Source: Paenibacillus montanisoli (GTDB lineage: Bacteria > Bacillota > Bacilli > Paenibacillales > Paenibacillaceae). Taken from it: a stretch of DNA of 64,000 nucleotides. Below are positions 34,801 to 43,615 of the stretch, one piece after another. The notes beneath the pieces are model-generated. The model did no database searches. It saw only the letters and a list, made by a program, of their open reading frames with translations, and was not told where the DNA came from. The DNA is taken from the NCBI RefSeq assembly GCF_003268025.1, contig NZ_QLUW01000002.1:124001-188000 (forward strand), read 5' to 3'. Numbering within the stretch: position 1 is the stretch's first letter; each line of letters opens with the position of its first letter. The position numbers and the translations under genes are program-made.

Positions 34801-35525
34801 TTAGCTGTCTGCACCTGCGCTTGGAGCACTGTCCGGGCCGCCGCTTGGAGCGTCCCCGGGAGGCGCATCGCCAGGAGCGCCTTGACCTCGGAAGCCGCCG
34901 CCGTGTCCGCCACGGCCGCTTCCTCCGCCGCCGAACCCGCCGGTCCTAGCCGTTGTAACGCCGGATTCATTCACATAGGTGACTTTGTCGCCCATCTCGA
35001 ACGTGACAACCTTGGTGCTGCCGCTCGCCGATCCGCTTTCGAAGAAACCGTCGGTTGCTTTGCCGCTAGCCGTGCCGCCTGTTGCGATCGTGTAGGATTC
35101 GCCGCTCTTCAGATCCGGCGAGGAGATTACGATGCTGCCAAACGTTTTCGCCGGCTGGAAGGCTGCAACGACCTTACCGGAGCTGTCCGTCAGCGTGACC
35201 AGGGTTCCTGCTTCCAGCGTGCTTGGGAATGTCATCATCACGGCTAATTGCGAAGATGTATCGGATGGCGCTTGTGCCATGCCTGCGCTGCCGGCTGCGA
35301 TCAGCTTACCGCCAGCTCGCTCGCATCTTGACTGGCCAGCTGCACGGGAGCGGAATTCGCTGCAGTTGTCTGCTCTGCCGCGGCGGCAGCAGTCGCGGAT
35401 GCGCCGGTTGTCGCTGCGGCAGTAGCGCCAGTCGTCGTATCGGCGGTTTTTGAGCTGCAGCCCGCAGACAAGATCGTACTGAAAAGCAGAATGGTAATCA
35501 TCTTAGTTTTATTTGGATGGTTCAT
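34801..35525 (-). pseudogene. Carbohydrate-binding (DUF4353-type) lipoprotein gene with internal deletion
   Basis: Two frames of one gene are joined after loss of the middle. The N-terminal part (35525 to 35301) starts with AGTGAGG 9 bases before ATG and encodes a lipoprotein signal (SAGC), an A/T linker and QLASQDASELAVS, then stops. The C-terminal part, in another frame (to 34801), encodes KLIAAGSAGMAQAPSDTS and a G/P-rich tail, typical of the end of carbohydrate-binding DUF4353-type proteins. The junction at about 35302-35313 fits both expected codings over roughly ten bases, which suggests microhomology. The several-hundred-residue central domain is absent. It lies in the operon with DUF4956 and VTC genes, where an intact partner is expected. 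Confidence 0.75.
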
Positions 35526-35547
35526 TTTTATTAACCTCACTCGTGTA

Positions 35548-36225
35548 TTAATATTCCTGTACAACAGGATTCATCGTCAGCGTAATATCCAGATTGCCGT
35601 TGCGCGTACGTACGGCGTCGAGCAATTCCTTTTGATTCGTGTGCGGCCCGAGCTTCACCGAATAGATGACCTCATACAGACTGCCAAGCTCGGTCGTGCG
35701 CACTTTTTTCAGCTCATACTCGATGTTGAACTTCTGAAAAATTTCGTTGAATGCTTCCTCGTAGCCCAAACTTTCGGGAATCGTCACCTTCAGCGTTTTG
35801 TATGCCTCTTTGCTTGCGCCGAACTTCAGCTTCTTCAGAACAAGCATCAACCCGCATAGTAAAACCGTGAACAGCACCGCATATCCATAAGCGCCGACAC
35901 CGCAAGCTAGACCGGCTGCCATCGAAAACAGCACGTACGAGATATCCTTCGAATCCCCCGGCGCGCTGCGGAACCGGATGATCGAGAATGCCCCGGCCAG
36001 ACTGAAGGCGCGGGCGATATTGCTTCCGATCAGCATGATAATGATGGTGACGATTGCCGGCAGCACCATCATCGTGAGCGTAAAGCTCGTGGAATACGAA
36101 TGCTGTGTTTTCATGTAAGTCAAACTAATGAGACCGCCGAGCAAAATCGCGACTATAAAGGACAATACCGCATGGGTAAACGTTAATTCCGTCACCGTTG
36201 TTGTTGAAAAAAGTGATTCGATCAT
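35548..36225 (-). CDS. DUF4956 membrane protein
   Basis: A 225-residue protein with about four membrane helices in the first 110 residues and a soluble C-terminal domain. It matches the DUF4956 pattern (RFRSAPGDSKDISYVLFSMAAG), a family encoded beside VTC-type polymerases. It overlaps the upstream VTC gene by 4 bases. It is thought to be a partner in making or exporting a polymer; no activity is known. Confidence 0.88.
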   Translation of the reverse strand: MIESLFSTTTVTELTFTHAVLSFIVAILLGGLISLTYMKTQHSYSTSFTLTMMVLPAIVTIIIMLIGSNIARAFSLAGAFSIIRFRSAPGDSKDISYVLFSMAAGLACGVGAYGYAVLFTVLLCGLMLVLKKLKFGASKEAYKTLKVTIPESLGYEEAFNEIFQKFNIEYELKKVRTTELGSLYEVIYSVKLGPHTNQKELLDAVRTRNGNLDITLTMNPVVQEY

Positions 36226-36989
36226 AGGATGCTAAGCTCCCTTTCCATTGGTTTCTCATTTGAATTCGCGTCCGCATGTGCGTGGCGGATCGATTTTTTA
36301 TATTCGTTGCCATACTTCGAGAAGCTCGTCCGGTACATTTGAAGCTCGGACAGCAATTTAGACAGCCACACCGGAATCGTCTTCTCCGCCTTCACTTCCA
36401 TCAGCCACTGGCCCTTCTCCATCAGCTGTTCGCCATAGTCGCCGGCCTCGAGCCGCAGATCGTATCGACGCGACCGGATATTCGTGTCGAACGTTATCCG
36501 CAGATCCCGGTTTCCTTTGCAAAACATCGCAATCCGGTCATAGGCCAAATAAACCATCGGCTGCAGCTCATATCTGGACAAGAAGTACTCGATTTCTTGA
36601 ATGACCTGCCGGTTCATTCCTTCCCGGAACGAAGGCGCTTGCCCGGTCCGAACGAACTCATAGGCTTCTTGCAGCTTTAGCGCCGTCCGCCGTTTGTTGA
36701 CGAGACCGAATACTTTTTTCTTCAGCTCCAGGTAGACTTTCGCATTCTCCTCCGGAACCCCGTACGCACGAACGCGCAGCTTCTCCCTGTATTTCGGCTT
36801 TGATAGACTGTTCCGGATCAGCGTATGATGCTCGTTGTCATAGTACAGATTACTGATGGAGTAAAACCTGTCGTTCTTGTTGTAAGCATCCAGCTCCATA
36901 TAGTCCATGAGACGGTTGCATAAGTGATAGAACCCTTTGGTATCCATCAGATACTTGTTCTCATATCGGTTAAACACTTCAATCGCCAT
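36222..36989 (-). CDS. VTC-domain polyphosphate polymerase family protein
   Basis: A 255-residue cytoplasmic protein with the VTC/CYTH-like fold used by polyphosphate polymerases. Basic residues and acids expected for the tunnel are visible (RYENKYLMD near 8, KPKYREKLRVRAYG near 65, YLELKKKVFGLVNKRR near 90, EVKAE near 205). The start at 36989 has AAGGGG 8 bases upstream. It is the first gene of the operon with DUF4956 and the broken lipoprotein, and divergent from a two-component system that likely controls it. Confidence 0.88.
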   Translation of the reverse strand: MAIEVFNRYENKYLMDTKGFYHLCNRLMDYMELDAYNKNDRFYSISNLYYDNEHHTLIRNSLSKPKYREKLRVRAYGVPEENAKVYLELKKKVFGLVNKRRTALKLQEAYEFVRTGQAPSFREGMNRQVIQEIEYFLSRYELQPMVYLAYDRIAMFCKGNRDLRITFDTNIRSRRYDLRLEAGDYGEQLMEKGQWLMEVKAEKTIPVWLSKLLSELQMYRTSFSKYGNEYKKSIRHAHADANSNEKPMERELSIL

Positions 36990-37035
36990 GTTCAGCGCCC
37001 CTTTCCAAATTCTCAAGGCGTTTAGCCCTTCCATG

Positions 37036-37082
37036 TCTGTAGATTAAGACGCGAACCTTTAACGAATCTTAAATGGTTAAGG
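37036..37082 (-). promoter_or_regulatory. Response-regulator site and promoter of the VTC/DUF4956 operon
   Basis: On the minus strand TTAAG-ATTCG-TTAAAGG, read from about 37072 to 37056, is followed after 14 bases by TACAGA (37041-37036). The element has the same layout as the one before the divergent response regulator at 37165-37201, including the 10-base period and 14-base gap. A further CCTTAACC lies upstream at 37082-37075. Confidence 0.6.
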
Positions 37083-37113
37083 AATTGTAAAAATAAAATG
37101 AGCGCACGGATGA

Positions 37114-37142
37114 TTGGAACCTGACCTTACGCCATCTATAAT
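37114..37142 (+). promoter_or_regulatory. Sigma-A promoter of the VTC-locus two-component genes
   Basis: TTGGAA (37114-37119), a 17-base spacer and a perfect TATAAT (37137-37142) give a strong housekeeping promoter reading towards the response regulator, in addition to the regulated one downstream. Confidence 0.65.
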
Positions 37143-37164
37143 AAGTAGAAAACGGGAAGCACGC

Positions 37165-37201
37165 TTAAGGTAGATTAAAGGTTTCTTTCCTACACTATAG
37201 A
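37165..37201 (+). promoter_or_regulatory. Response-regulator site and promoter before the VTC-locus regulator
   Basis: TTAAG-GTAGA-TTAAAGG (37165-37181), then 14 bases, then TATAGA (37196-37201). The repeats take the place of a -35 box, as in activator-dependent promoters, and match the divergent element at 37036-37082. This suggests autoregulation. Confidence 0.6.
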
Positions 37202-37226
37202 CATGACAGCAGAAAGAGGTGGGGCT

Positions 37227-37907
37227 ATGCGAATTCTAATCGTAGAGGATGAGGTCAATCTAGCGGAGGCGCTTTCGCAGATTCTAATAAAGAATCATTA
37301 TGCCGTCGATTTCGTTCATGACGGGCAAGAAGGACTGGATTACGCGCAGAGCGGGATTTACGATTTAATTTTGCTGGATATTATGCTTCCCGGCATGGAC
37401 GGAATCACGCTGCTCAGGGAGATTCGAAAGCAGGATATCGCGACGCCGGTCATCATGCTAACCGCAAAGGGCGAAGAGCCGGACAAAATCGCCGGGCTCG
37501 ATTATGGCGCAGACGATTATATGGCCAAGCCCTTCTCGACCGGTGAGCTGCTTGCGCGTATCCGCGCAGCTCTTAGGCGCAAAGGCGAGGTCGTGCCCGA
37601 GGACGGGCTGAGATTCGGAGATATCGAGCTGAATGCGGGACATCTGAAGCTCACATGCAAAGGGAAGGAATTAAAGCTCATTCTGAAGGAAAGCCAGCTT
37701 CTCGAGCTGATGTTGACGAGGAAGCAGGCGGTAACCTCCAAGGAACAGATCATCGAGAAACTGTGGGGCTTTGACTCGGACGCGGAGCACAATAATGTGG
37801 AAGTGTACATTTCATTTTTGAGGAAAAAGCTTGCCTTCCTCCATTCGGCGGTTCGTATCAATACGATCCGGGGCGTCGGCTATGTACTCGAGGAGGCGAA
37901 CGCCTAA
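37227..37907 (+). CDS. OmpR-family response regulator of the VTC locus
   Basis: A 226-residue response regulator. The receiver has EDE at 8-10, Asp51 in LLDIMLPGMDG and MAKPF (about 100). The C-terminal winged helix (about 130-225) ends in RGVGYVLE. The ATG at 37227 follows GAGGTGGGG; the upstream ATG at 37203 has no ribosome site. It overlaps its kinase gene by one base (TAATG). It is divergent from the VTC operon, and matched promoter elements suggest it controls both. Confidence 0.93.
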   Translation: MRILIVEDEVNLAEALSQILIKNHYAVDFVHDGQEGLDYAQSGIYDLILLDIMLPGMDGITLLREIRKQDIATPVIMLTAKGEEPDKIAGLDYGADDYMAKPFSTGELLARIRAALRRKGEVVPEDGLRFGDIELNAGHLKLTCKGKELKLILKESQLLELMLTRKQAVTSKEQIIEKLWGFDSDAEHNNVEVYISFLRKKLAFLHSAVRINTIRGVGYVLEEANA

Positions 37908-39142
37908 TGTTCAACAGGCTTCGCAACCGGCTGCTGCTCATGAACATGATCATCATTTCGCTCATCATGCTGGCCGCCTTTACGACTATTTATGCCATTA
38001 CGTACCGGAACGTCCAGAACGATATTCATCGGGAAATCAGGCGAATGGCCGATGTCGGCTTCTTAATGGGCGGCCCTAAGGGACCTCCCAGACCCGAGGG
38101 AGATTTTCCGATAAATACTCATGAACGCTCGGCGGTTTTCGTGCTGAAGACTGACTTGGAGTGGAATATTACGGAAGCCAATTCTCCCTTCGACTTGGGC
38201 GAAGATATCTATGCCACCGCTGCGGAGAAAGCGTCCGCAAATCCTGTCGAGTTCGGCCAGTTCACCATGGACGGAACGCGCTGGGCGTACAGCGTATCGC
38301 CGACTCCTTCGGGCTATTCGATTGTCTATATGGATGTTACTGCGCAGCAAACCATATTAACGACACTTACTTATACCTTTTCCTTAGTCGCTATCATCAT
38401 GCTGGGGGTAATCTTTTTAGCTAGCCGCTATTTCGCCGGGCGCTCGATTGCACCGGTCAAGGAAGCTTTCGAGAAGCAGAAGCGATTCATCGCCGATGCC
38501 TCCCACGAGCTGAAGACGCCGCTGGCCGTCATCAATACGAATGCTGACGTTCTTCTCGCCAATGGCGAGGATACGATTCATGCGCAGGCCAAATGGCTGA
38601 ATCATATTAAGTCGGAAACGGAACGTATGAAAACCTTGACGAACGATCTGCTCTACCTTACGCAGATGGACGACGCCAGAGAGCACATGATCCAAGCGCC
38701 TTTCGATCTTAGCGAAGCCGTGGAAAGCGTCATCCTCACGATGGAAGCCATTATCTACGAGAAGGAGTTGACCTTCGATTACGATATTGAGCCTAATCTG
38801 ATGTTCACAGGCAGCAACGAGCAGATGAAACAAGTGGTCATGATCCTCCTCGACAATGCGATTAAATATTCAAATCCGAACGGTTCCATACAGGTTGCGC
38901 TCAAGAGGCATCTTGGCCATATCCAATTGTCAGTGACCAACACCGGTCCCGGCATACCCGCCGAGCATTTGGACAAAATATTCGACCGCTTCTATCGCGC
39001 CGATACCTCCCGCGCCCGCAAAAATGGCGGCTACGGCTTAGGTCTCGCGATCGCCCGGTCCATCATCGGGCAGCACCGGGGCAGAATTTTTGCCAAAAGC
39101 GTGCCGAACGAGAAGACCACGTTCTATGTACAATTGAACTGA
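37907..39142 (+). CDS. Sensor histidine kinase of the VTC locus
   Basis: A 411-residue membrane kinase with two helices (about 9-30 and 155-177) bracketing an extracellular domain with GGPKGPPRPEG. HisKA has FIADASHELKTPLAVI (about 190-205), and the HATPase domain has DNAIKYSNPNG, NTGPGIP and GYGLGLAIA (about 300-400). It starts in a TAATG overlap with the regulator gene, so the two are translated together. The signal it senses is unknown. Confidence 0.93.
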   Translation: MFNRLRNRLLLMNMIIISLIMLAAFTTIYAITYRNVQNDIHREIRRMADVGFLMGGPKGPPRPEGDFPINTHERSAVFVLKTDLEWNITEANSPFDLGEDIYATAAEKASANPVEFGQFTMDGTRWAYSVSPTPSGYSIVYMDVTAQQTILTTLTYTFSLVAIIMLGVIFLASRYFAGRSIAPVKEAFEKQKRFIADASHELKTPLAVINTNADVLLANGEDTIHAQAKWLNHIKSETERMKTLTNDLLYLTQMDDAREHMIQAPFDLSEAVESVILTMEAIIYEKELTFDYDIEPNLMFTGSNEQMKQVVMILLDNAIKYSNPNGSIQVALKRHLGHIQLSVTNTGPGIPAEHLDKIFDRFYRADTSRARKNGGYGLGLAIARSIIGQHRGRIFAKSVPNEKTTFYVQLN

Positions 39143-39154
39143 CCAGCAAAATAG

Positions 39155-39195
39155 AAAGGCGAGATCCGCCCGTTAACCGGGCAGCTCTCGCCTTT
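39155..39195. terminator. Terminator between convergent genes
   Basis: AAAGGCGAGA (39155-39164) pairs with TCTCGCCTTT (39186-39195), and an inner CCCG-N4-CGGG hairpin sits in the loop. It is followed by T on the plus strand. It serves the kinase and perhaps the yoaT-like gene. Confidence 0.75.
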
Positions 39196-39197
39196 TT

Positions 39198-40055
39198 CTA
39201 TCTTGCCGTCTTCCTGCCGGCTTTTACATGTTTAAGTTGGGCAACGATGATGACGCTTATGATGACCAGAAGGAACCATGAACTGATCTTGCTGACGCTA
39301 ACCAGCTTCCATTCAAGGTGCTGGTCCGGATATTTCCAAGCATTGAAGAATGTAGCGATATTTTCGGCTAACCAGATAAAGAAACCGACAATGAGAAAAG
39401 CAAGCGTCAAAGGCATTCGATACGTTACGGTCAGAACCCGATAAATGATCCAAGTTCTCCAAAAGACGATAAGCACGAGCGCAGTCAGCCACCAGCGAAA
39501 ATCAGGAATGAAATGATGGGCGAAAAAGTTCAGGTAGATGGCTCCACCTAACAATCCCGCAGCAGGAAGCCCCGGCCAGCCGGTCATATCCATCCTGAGC
39601 CTGCGCCAGACCTGACACATAAAGCTTGCTACGCTTGCATACATAAATCCGCTGTAGAGCGGTACTCCGAGCAGCTTCGTAAACCCAGGCTCAGGGTATG
39701 ACCATGAGCCCATCCGGACCTTGTATAGTTCCAGCAGCAGCCCAATAACATGGAATACACAGATTACTTTGATTTCATCGCGTGTTTCTAATCCGCTAAG
39801 GTACATCAGAACCTGCACGCCAAGCAGAATAAGAAGAATGGCATCGTACCGGTACATGAAGGGCACCTCTACGATACCGGAAAGGGCTAACGTGCCGAAG
39901 ATCGCAACAGGAAAAATGCAGCTCATCGCCTGATGATAAACAAAATGCAGCAATTGTTTGATGGGCTTCACCGCCTCTTTCACGTTCAACCGAGGCAAGT
40001 ACCGTTGATCTAGTCCGTTCACATAGGATCGATTAGTTTGGATTGGTTTCATCAT
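39198..40055 (-). CDS. yoaT: DUF817 membrane protein, YoaT-like
   Basis: A 285-residue integral membrane protein with about eight helices, matching the DUF817/YoaT family (MGSWSYPEPGFTKLLGVPLY, NFFAHHFIPDFRWW). Function is unknown. It is the last gene of a block that in Bacillus subtilis has the order yoaS-yozG-yoaT, and overlaps the yozG-like gene by 23 bases. A GGAG ribosome site lies 7 bases upstream. Confidence 0.82.
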   Translation of the reverse strand: MMKPIQTNRSYVNGLDQRYLPRLNVKEAVKPIKQLLHFVYHQAMSCIFPVAIFGTLALSGIVEVPFMYRYDAILLILLGVQVLMYLSGLETRDEIKVICVFHVIGLLLELYKVRMGSWSYPEPGFTKLLGVPLYSGFMYASVASFMCQVWRRLRMDMTGWPGLPAAGLLGGAIYLNFFAHHFIPDFRWWLTALVLIVFWRTWIIYRVLTVTYRMPLTLAFLIVGFFIWLAENIATFFNAWKYPDQHLEWKLVSVSKISSWFLLVIISVIIVAQLKHVKAGRKTAR

Positions 40056-40254
40056 TTTTGTACTCCAAGATATCCCCGGGCTGACAGTCTAAAGCTTTGC
40101 AAATCGCCTCTAACGTTGCGATCCGAATCGCCTTTGCCTTTCCGTTTTTCAAAATGGACAGATTAGCCATCGTAATTCCGACCCGCTCCGATAGCTCCGT
40201 CACGCTCATTTTCCTTTTTGCCAGCATCACGTCTATATTAATGATAATCGCCAT
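40033..40254 (-). CDS. yozG: XRE-family small DNA-binding protein, YozG-like
   Basis: A 73-residue Cro/C1-type helix-turn-helix protein (VTELSERVGITMANLSILKNGKA and LEAICKALDCQPGDILEY), nearly all of it being the DNA-binding domain. It lies between the YoaS-like and YoaT-like genes and overlaps the latter, as in Bacillus. Such regulators usually control their own operon. Confidence 0.88.
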   Translation of the reverse strand: MAIIINIDVMLAKRKMSVTELSERVGITMANLSILKNGKAKAIRIATLEAICKALDCQPGDILEYKNDETNPN

Positions 40255-40263
40255 GTTCTCACC

Positions 40264-40740
40264 TCAGACCGTTAAATCGTTTTCGGATTTAATATCGATG
40301 GCTTGTTTTAATAGCTTCTGAAGAACGGCTGCAAAGACTGCAATCACGAATGAAGCGAACATGACGACCATGCCGAGAACGATGGCGCCCGGGGCATCGT
40401 CTTCATCAGCAATGAAGTATACGAATGGCATGGCTGCTGTAAACAAGATGCTGATCGTGAATCCGCAGGATTTGATTTTTTTTAGCGCTTCTACCGATAA
40501 GTCCGTGAAAGCCTGGTTCTTGTCAATATAGCTTAATAGTTTCCAAGCCTGGAACAATGCAATGAAATACGGTATTGCGGCTGCATAGATAATTGCTAAT
40601 AAGGGATATAACCAATAAGCCGAATAAAGATCCGCTGCCCCCTTAGCGAATATAGGCAACCCAACTACGCACAAAGCAAGAATCGGAATTGCGAGCAGAA
40701 AGACAGTGACCTTTAAAAAGAGGGCTGTTCCCCATTCCAT
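40264..40740 (-). CDS. yoaS: DUF2975 membrane protein, YoaS-like
   Basis: A 158-residue protein with four membrane helices of the DUF2975 family, usually encoded with an XRE-type regulator as here. The start at 40740 has GAGGTG 6 bases upstream; the GTG at 40749 is part of that ribosome site. Function unknown. Confidence 0.82.
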   Translation of the reverse strand: MEWGTALFLKVTVFLLAIPILALCVVGLPIFAKGAADLYSAYWLYPLLAIIYAAAIPYFIALFQAWKLLSYIDKNQAFTDLSVEALKKIKSCGFTISILFTAAMPFVYFIADEDDAPGAIVLGMVVMFASFVIAVFAAVLQKLLKQAIDIKSENDLTV

Positions 40741-40974
40741 AACTTGCACCTCGATTCGTTTATTTCAGGTTGATTTTAACACCCCATTTATCGTATTGCA
40801 ATAAATAATTGCCGTTTAACAGAAACCGTGCCCGAATAAATAAGTGATGTTACCTCGCACATTCGTTCGTATGCAAACATTTGCTTTATATTCTGCAAAA
40901 AAATTTAAAGGATTTAACGCTATTTTGTCTAATTTAATTCCTTATACTGGAAACCATTAGGTTTAGGAGGAAAT

Positions 40975-43173
40975 ATGGCTGCTAAAGTAAACTTTTCACA
41001 ACAGCATGAACTGTTCACTAGTGCTTTCAACTATGCTCCTATAGGCATGGCATTAGTATCAACTGAAGGAAAATGGTTACAAGTCAATTCATCTCTATGC
41101 CAAATGATCGGTTATTCGGAACCGGAGCTTCATGGAATGACATTTCAGGACATAACTCATCCAGATGATGTTATCGCCTCGAAAGATGTTATGAATCAAT
41201 TCTTGGATGGTAAGTTGGACGTTTACCGACTCGAGAAACGTTATATTCATAAAAATGGTTTTATCGTATGGGTTTCATTAGTTCTCTCGATCATGAGGGA
41301 CGAGCATATGCAGCCCTGCTGTTTGATCGCACAGATTAAAGACATTTCGGAAAGTAAGCTTGCCGAGAAGGAACTAAAAGCAAAAACCACGCAATTAGAG
41401 TCTTTTATTCAACATAATGCGGATGCAATTTGGATGATTTGTAGGGAAGAAACCATTTTAGAAGTGAATCCCGCTTTTGAAAAGCTGTTCGGATGGACCG
41501 CTGATGAAGTGAAAGGTAAACAGCTTCCTATCATTCCTGATTTCCTCAAGGATTCCATGAGCCAAATCCATGGGCTCATAAAAGCCGGAGAAACGGTGAT
41601 CGGTTTGGAAACCATCCGCCAGCATAAGGACGGTCGATTGCTGGATGTGGAGGCTACTCTATCCCCCCTTCGGGATCATTGCGGAGTGGTAATCGGCATT
41701 ACAGGAACTTGCCGGAACATTACTCGCAGAAAGCGTGCCGAAAAAGAGCTTCAAGCCAAAACGGCGCAATTGGAGTCCTTTATCAAACACAACGCGGATG
41801 CCATTTGGATGGTTAATGCAGAGGAAACCATTTTAGAAGTGAATCCCGCTTTTGAACTATTATTCGGATGGTCCGCAGAAGAAATAAAAGGTAACCGGTT
41901 ACCCGTCATTCCTGATTTCCTCAAGGATTCCATGGGTCAAATCCATGAGCTTATAAAAGCCGGAGAAACGGTGATCGGTTTGGAAACCATTCGCCAGCGA
42001 AAAGACGGTCAATTGCTGGATGTGGAGGCTACGCTATCCCCTCTTCGGGATCATAGCGGAGCGATCCTCGGCATCACCGGGATATGCCGAAACATTACGC
42101 CTAGAAAACATGCTGAACAAGAGCTTCGAGCAAAAACGACGCAATTAGAGTCTTTCATCGACAACAATGCGGATACCATATTAATCTTTAATAACGAATG
42201 TCAGGTTCAGAGAGTCAATGAAGCTTTTGAACATACGTTCGGATGGTCGAAAGAGGAAGTGATTGGTAAGAAGTTGAACGATCTTCCGATCATTCCAACA
42301 GATGGTTTGGATGAAGTGATTAACAATTATGAAATGGTTAGAAACGGACAATCGGTAATCGGGGTTGAAACCATCCGAAAACGAAAAAACGGAGAATTGA
42401 TGAACGTGATTTTAACGGGTTCTCCTATTCTCGACGGCAAAGGAAATCAGAATGGCTGGTCGGTTACGATCAGGGATATTACAGAGTGGAAATTGGCTCA
42501 AGAACATATGAAAAATGCCGAGAAATTATCCGTAGCCGGACAATTGGCTGCCGGTATCGCCCATGAGATCCGAAATCCCATTACCTCTATTAAGGGATTC
42601 GTACAACTAATGAAAGCAGGATTTGGGGAGAAACAGAGATACTTCGATATCATGACCTCCGAAATCGAACGGATTGAAATGATACTAAGCGAGCTATTAA
42701 TCCTTGCCAAGCCGCAAACGATCAAGTACGAGAGAAAAGATATTCGAGTGTTGCTGAGTCAAGTGATGACGCTGCTTGATTCGCAAGCTAACCTGAACAA
42801 TGTTCAATTTACGACTGAATTTAAACCGGGTGTTACCCATCTTTACTGCGATGAAAATCAATTGAAACAAGTGTTTATCAATTTTATTAAAAATGCGATC
42901 GAGTCCATGCCAAAAGGCGGAACGATTAACATTCAAGTCAAATGCGTGAACGATCACGAGATGTCGATTCGTCTCGTTGACGAAGGATGCGGAATTCCTA
43001 AAGAGGTGCTAAGCAAATTAGGGCAGCCTTTTTATACGACGAAGGACAATGGAACCGGACTAGGTTTCATGGTAAGTAAAAAAATCATAGAAAACCACTC
43101 CGGTCATATCCATGTCGAAAGCGAAGTAAACAAAGGAACCATGATTGATATCACGCTGCCAATCTCGCCATAG
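40975..43173 (+). CDS. Soluble multi-PAS sensor histidine kinase, sporulation-kinase type
   Basis: A 732-residue kinase without membrane helices. A first PAS domain (about 10-125) is followed by three tandem PAS units (about 139-263, 264-388 and 389-513). HisKA has AGIAHEIRNPITSIKGFVQL (about 525), and the HATPase domain has NFIKNAIESMP, DEGCGIP and GTGLGFMV (about 635-730). This is the plan of KinA/KinE-like kinases that feed the sporulation phosphorelay. No response regulator is adjacent, which fits an orphan phosphorelay kinase. The ATG follows AGGAGG by 5 bases. Confidence 0.9.
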   Translation: MAAKVNFSQQHELFTSAFNYAPIGMALVSTEGKWLQVNSSLCQMIGYSEPELHGMTFQDITHPDDVIASKDVMNQFLDGKLDVYRLEKRYIHKNGFIVWVSLVLSIMRDEHMQPCCLIAQIKDISESKLAEKELKAKTTQLESFIQHNADAIWMICREETILEVNPAFEKLFGWTADEVKGKQLPIIPDFLKDSMSQIHGLIKAGETVIGLETIRQHKDGRLLDVEATLSPLRDHCGVVIGITGTCRNITRRKRAEKELQAKTAQLESFIKHNADAIWMVNAEETILEVNPAFELLFGWSAEEIKGNRLPVIPDFLKDSMGQIHELIKAGETVIGLETIRQRKDGQLLDVEATLSPLRDHSGAILGITGICRNITPRKHAEQELRAKTTQLESFIDNNADTILIFNNECQVQRVNEAFEHTFGWSKEEVIGKKLNDLPIIPTDGLDEVINNYEMVRNGQSVIGVETIRKRKNGELMNVILTGSPILDGKGNQNGWSVTIRDITEWKLAQEHMKNAEKLSVAGQLAAGIAHEIRNPITSIKGFVQLMKAGFGEKQRYFDIMTSEIERIEMILSELLILAKPQTIKYERKDIRVLLSQVMTLLDSQANLNNVQFTTEFKPGVTHLYCDENQLKQVFINFIKNAIESMPKGGTINIQVKCVNDHEMSIRLVDEGCGIPKEVLSKLGQPFYTTKDNGTGLGFMVSKKIIENHSGHIHVESEVNKGTMIDITLPISP
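41389..42513 (+). repeat. Three tandem 375-bp PAS-coding units
   Basis: The motif ACGCAATTAGAG or a close variant recurs at 41389, 41764 and 42139, exactly 375 bases (125 codons) apart. Units 1 and 2 share long identical stretches, for example GAAGTGAATCCCGCTTTTGA; unit 3 is more diverged. This is an in-gene tandem duplication of a PAS plus linker. Confidence 0.85.
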
Positions 43174-43235
43174 ACACAATCTATAGAATCATGGTCGCCG
43201 ATACTGGGAAGCATACCCGGTGGAGGTGTGCATGG

Positions 43236-43550
43236 ATGCCGAACAACAATTCAAACTTCGAGGAAATCTACCATCAGTACCGCCAGCAAGGCCAGCAGCA
43301 AGCAGCGCAGGAAATTCAAGATGAACCTGGCAAAGAGCAAATCGTAGCGGTTCGAAAAAACGAAGAAGGCGATCTCATTGCGTTCAAAACGGATTCCGGC
43401 AGAGAACTCGATTATTTGACTGCTCTGCAAGAAGCGAAAAGCGGTAATTTGGCTCACGTGGATGTGTTCCATAAATACGGCCGTGACATCATTCGCAGTG
43501 AACCGGACGGATTTGCCGGTAATAATTTAGATAATCTGCCCACGTTTTGA
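43236..43550 (+). CDS. DUF3892 domain protein
   Basis: A 104-residue protein. A Q-rich N-terminal helix (about 1-35) is followed by a DUF3892 domain (about 38-95) with IVAVRKNEEGDLIAFKTD and LAHVDVFHKYGRDIIRSEPDG. The domain is common in Bacillales and of unknown function. The start at 43236 has GGAGGT 8 bases upstream. It lies 62 bases after the sensor kinase and ends at a strong terminator. Confidence 0.8.
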   Translation: MPNNNSNFEEIYHQYRQQGQQQAAQEIQDEPGKEQIVAVRKNEEGDLIAFKTDSGRELDYLTALQEAKSGNLAHVDVFHKYGRDIIRSEPDGFAGNNLDNLPTF

Positions 43551-43562
43551 GGTTGTCGATGC

Positions 43563-43609
43563 AAAAATAAATCCTGCCGAGCAAACGATCTCGGCAGGAT
43601 TTATTTTTT
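43563..43609. terminator. Bidirectional terminator between convergent genes
   Basis: An 18-bp near-perfect stem with an eight-base loop and A/T runs on both sides lies between the DUF3892 gene and the end of the sugar-acid operon. Confidence 0.85.
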
Positions 43610-43615
43610 CTCGCG

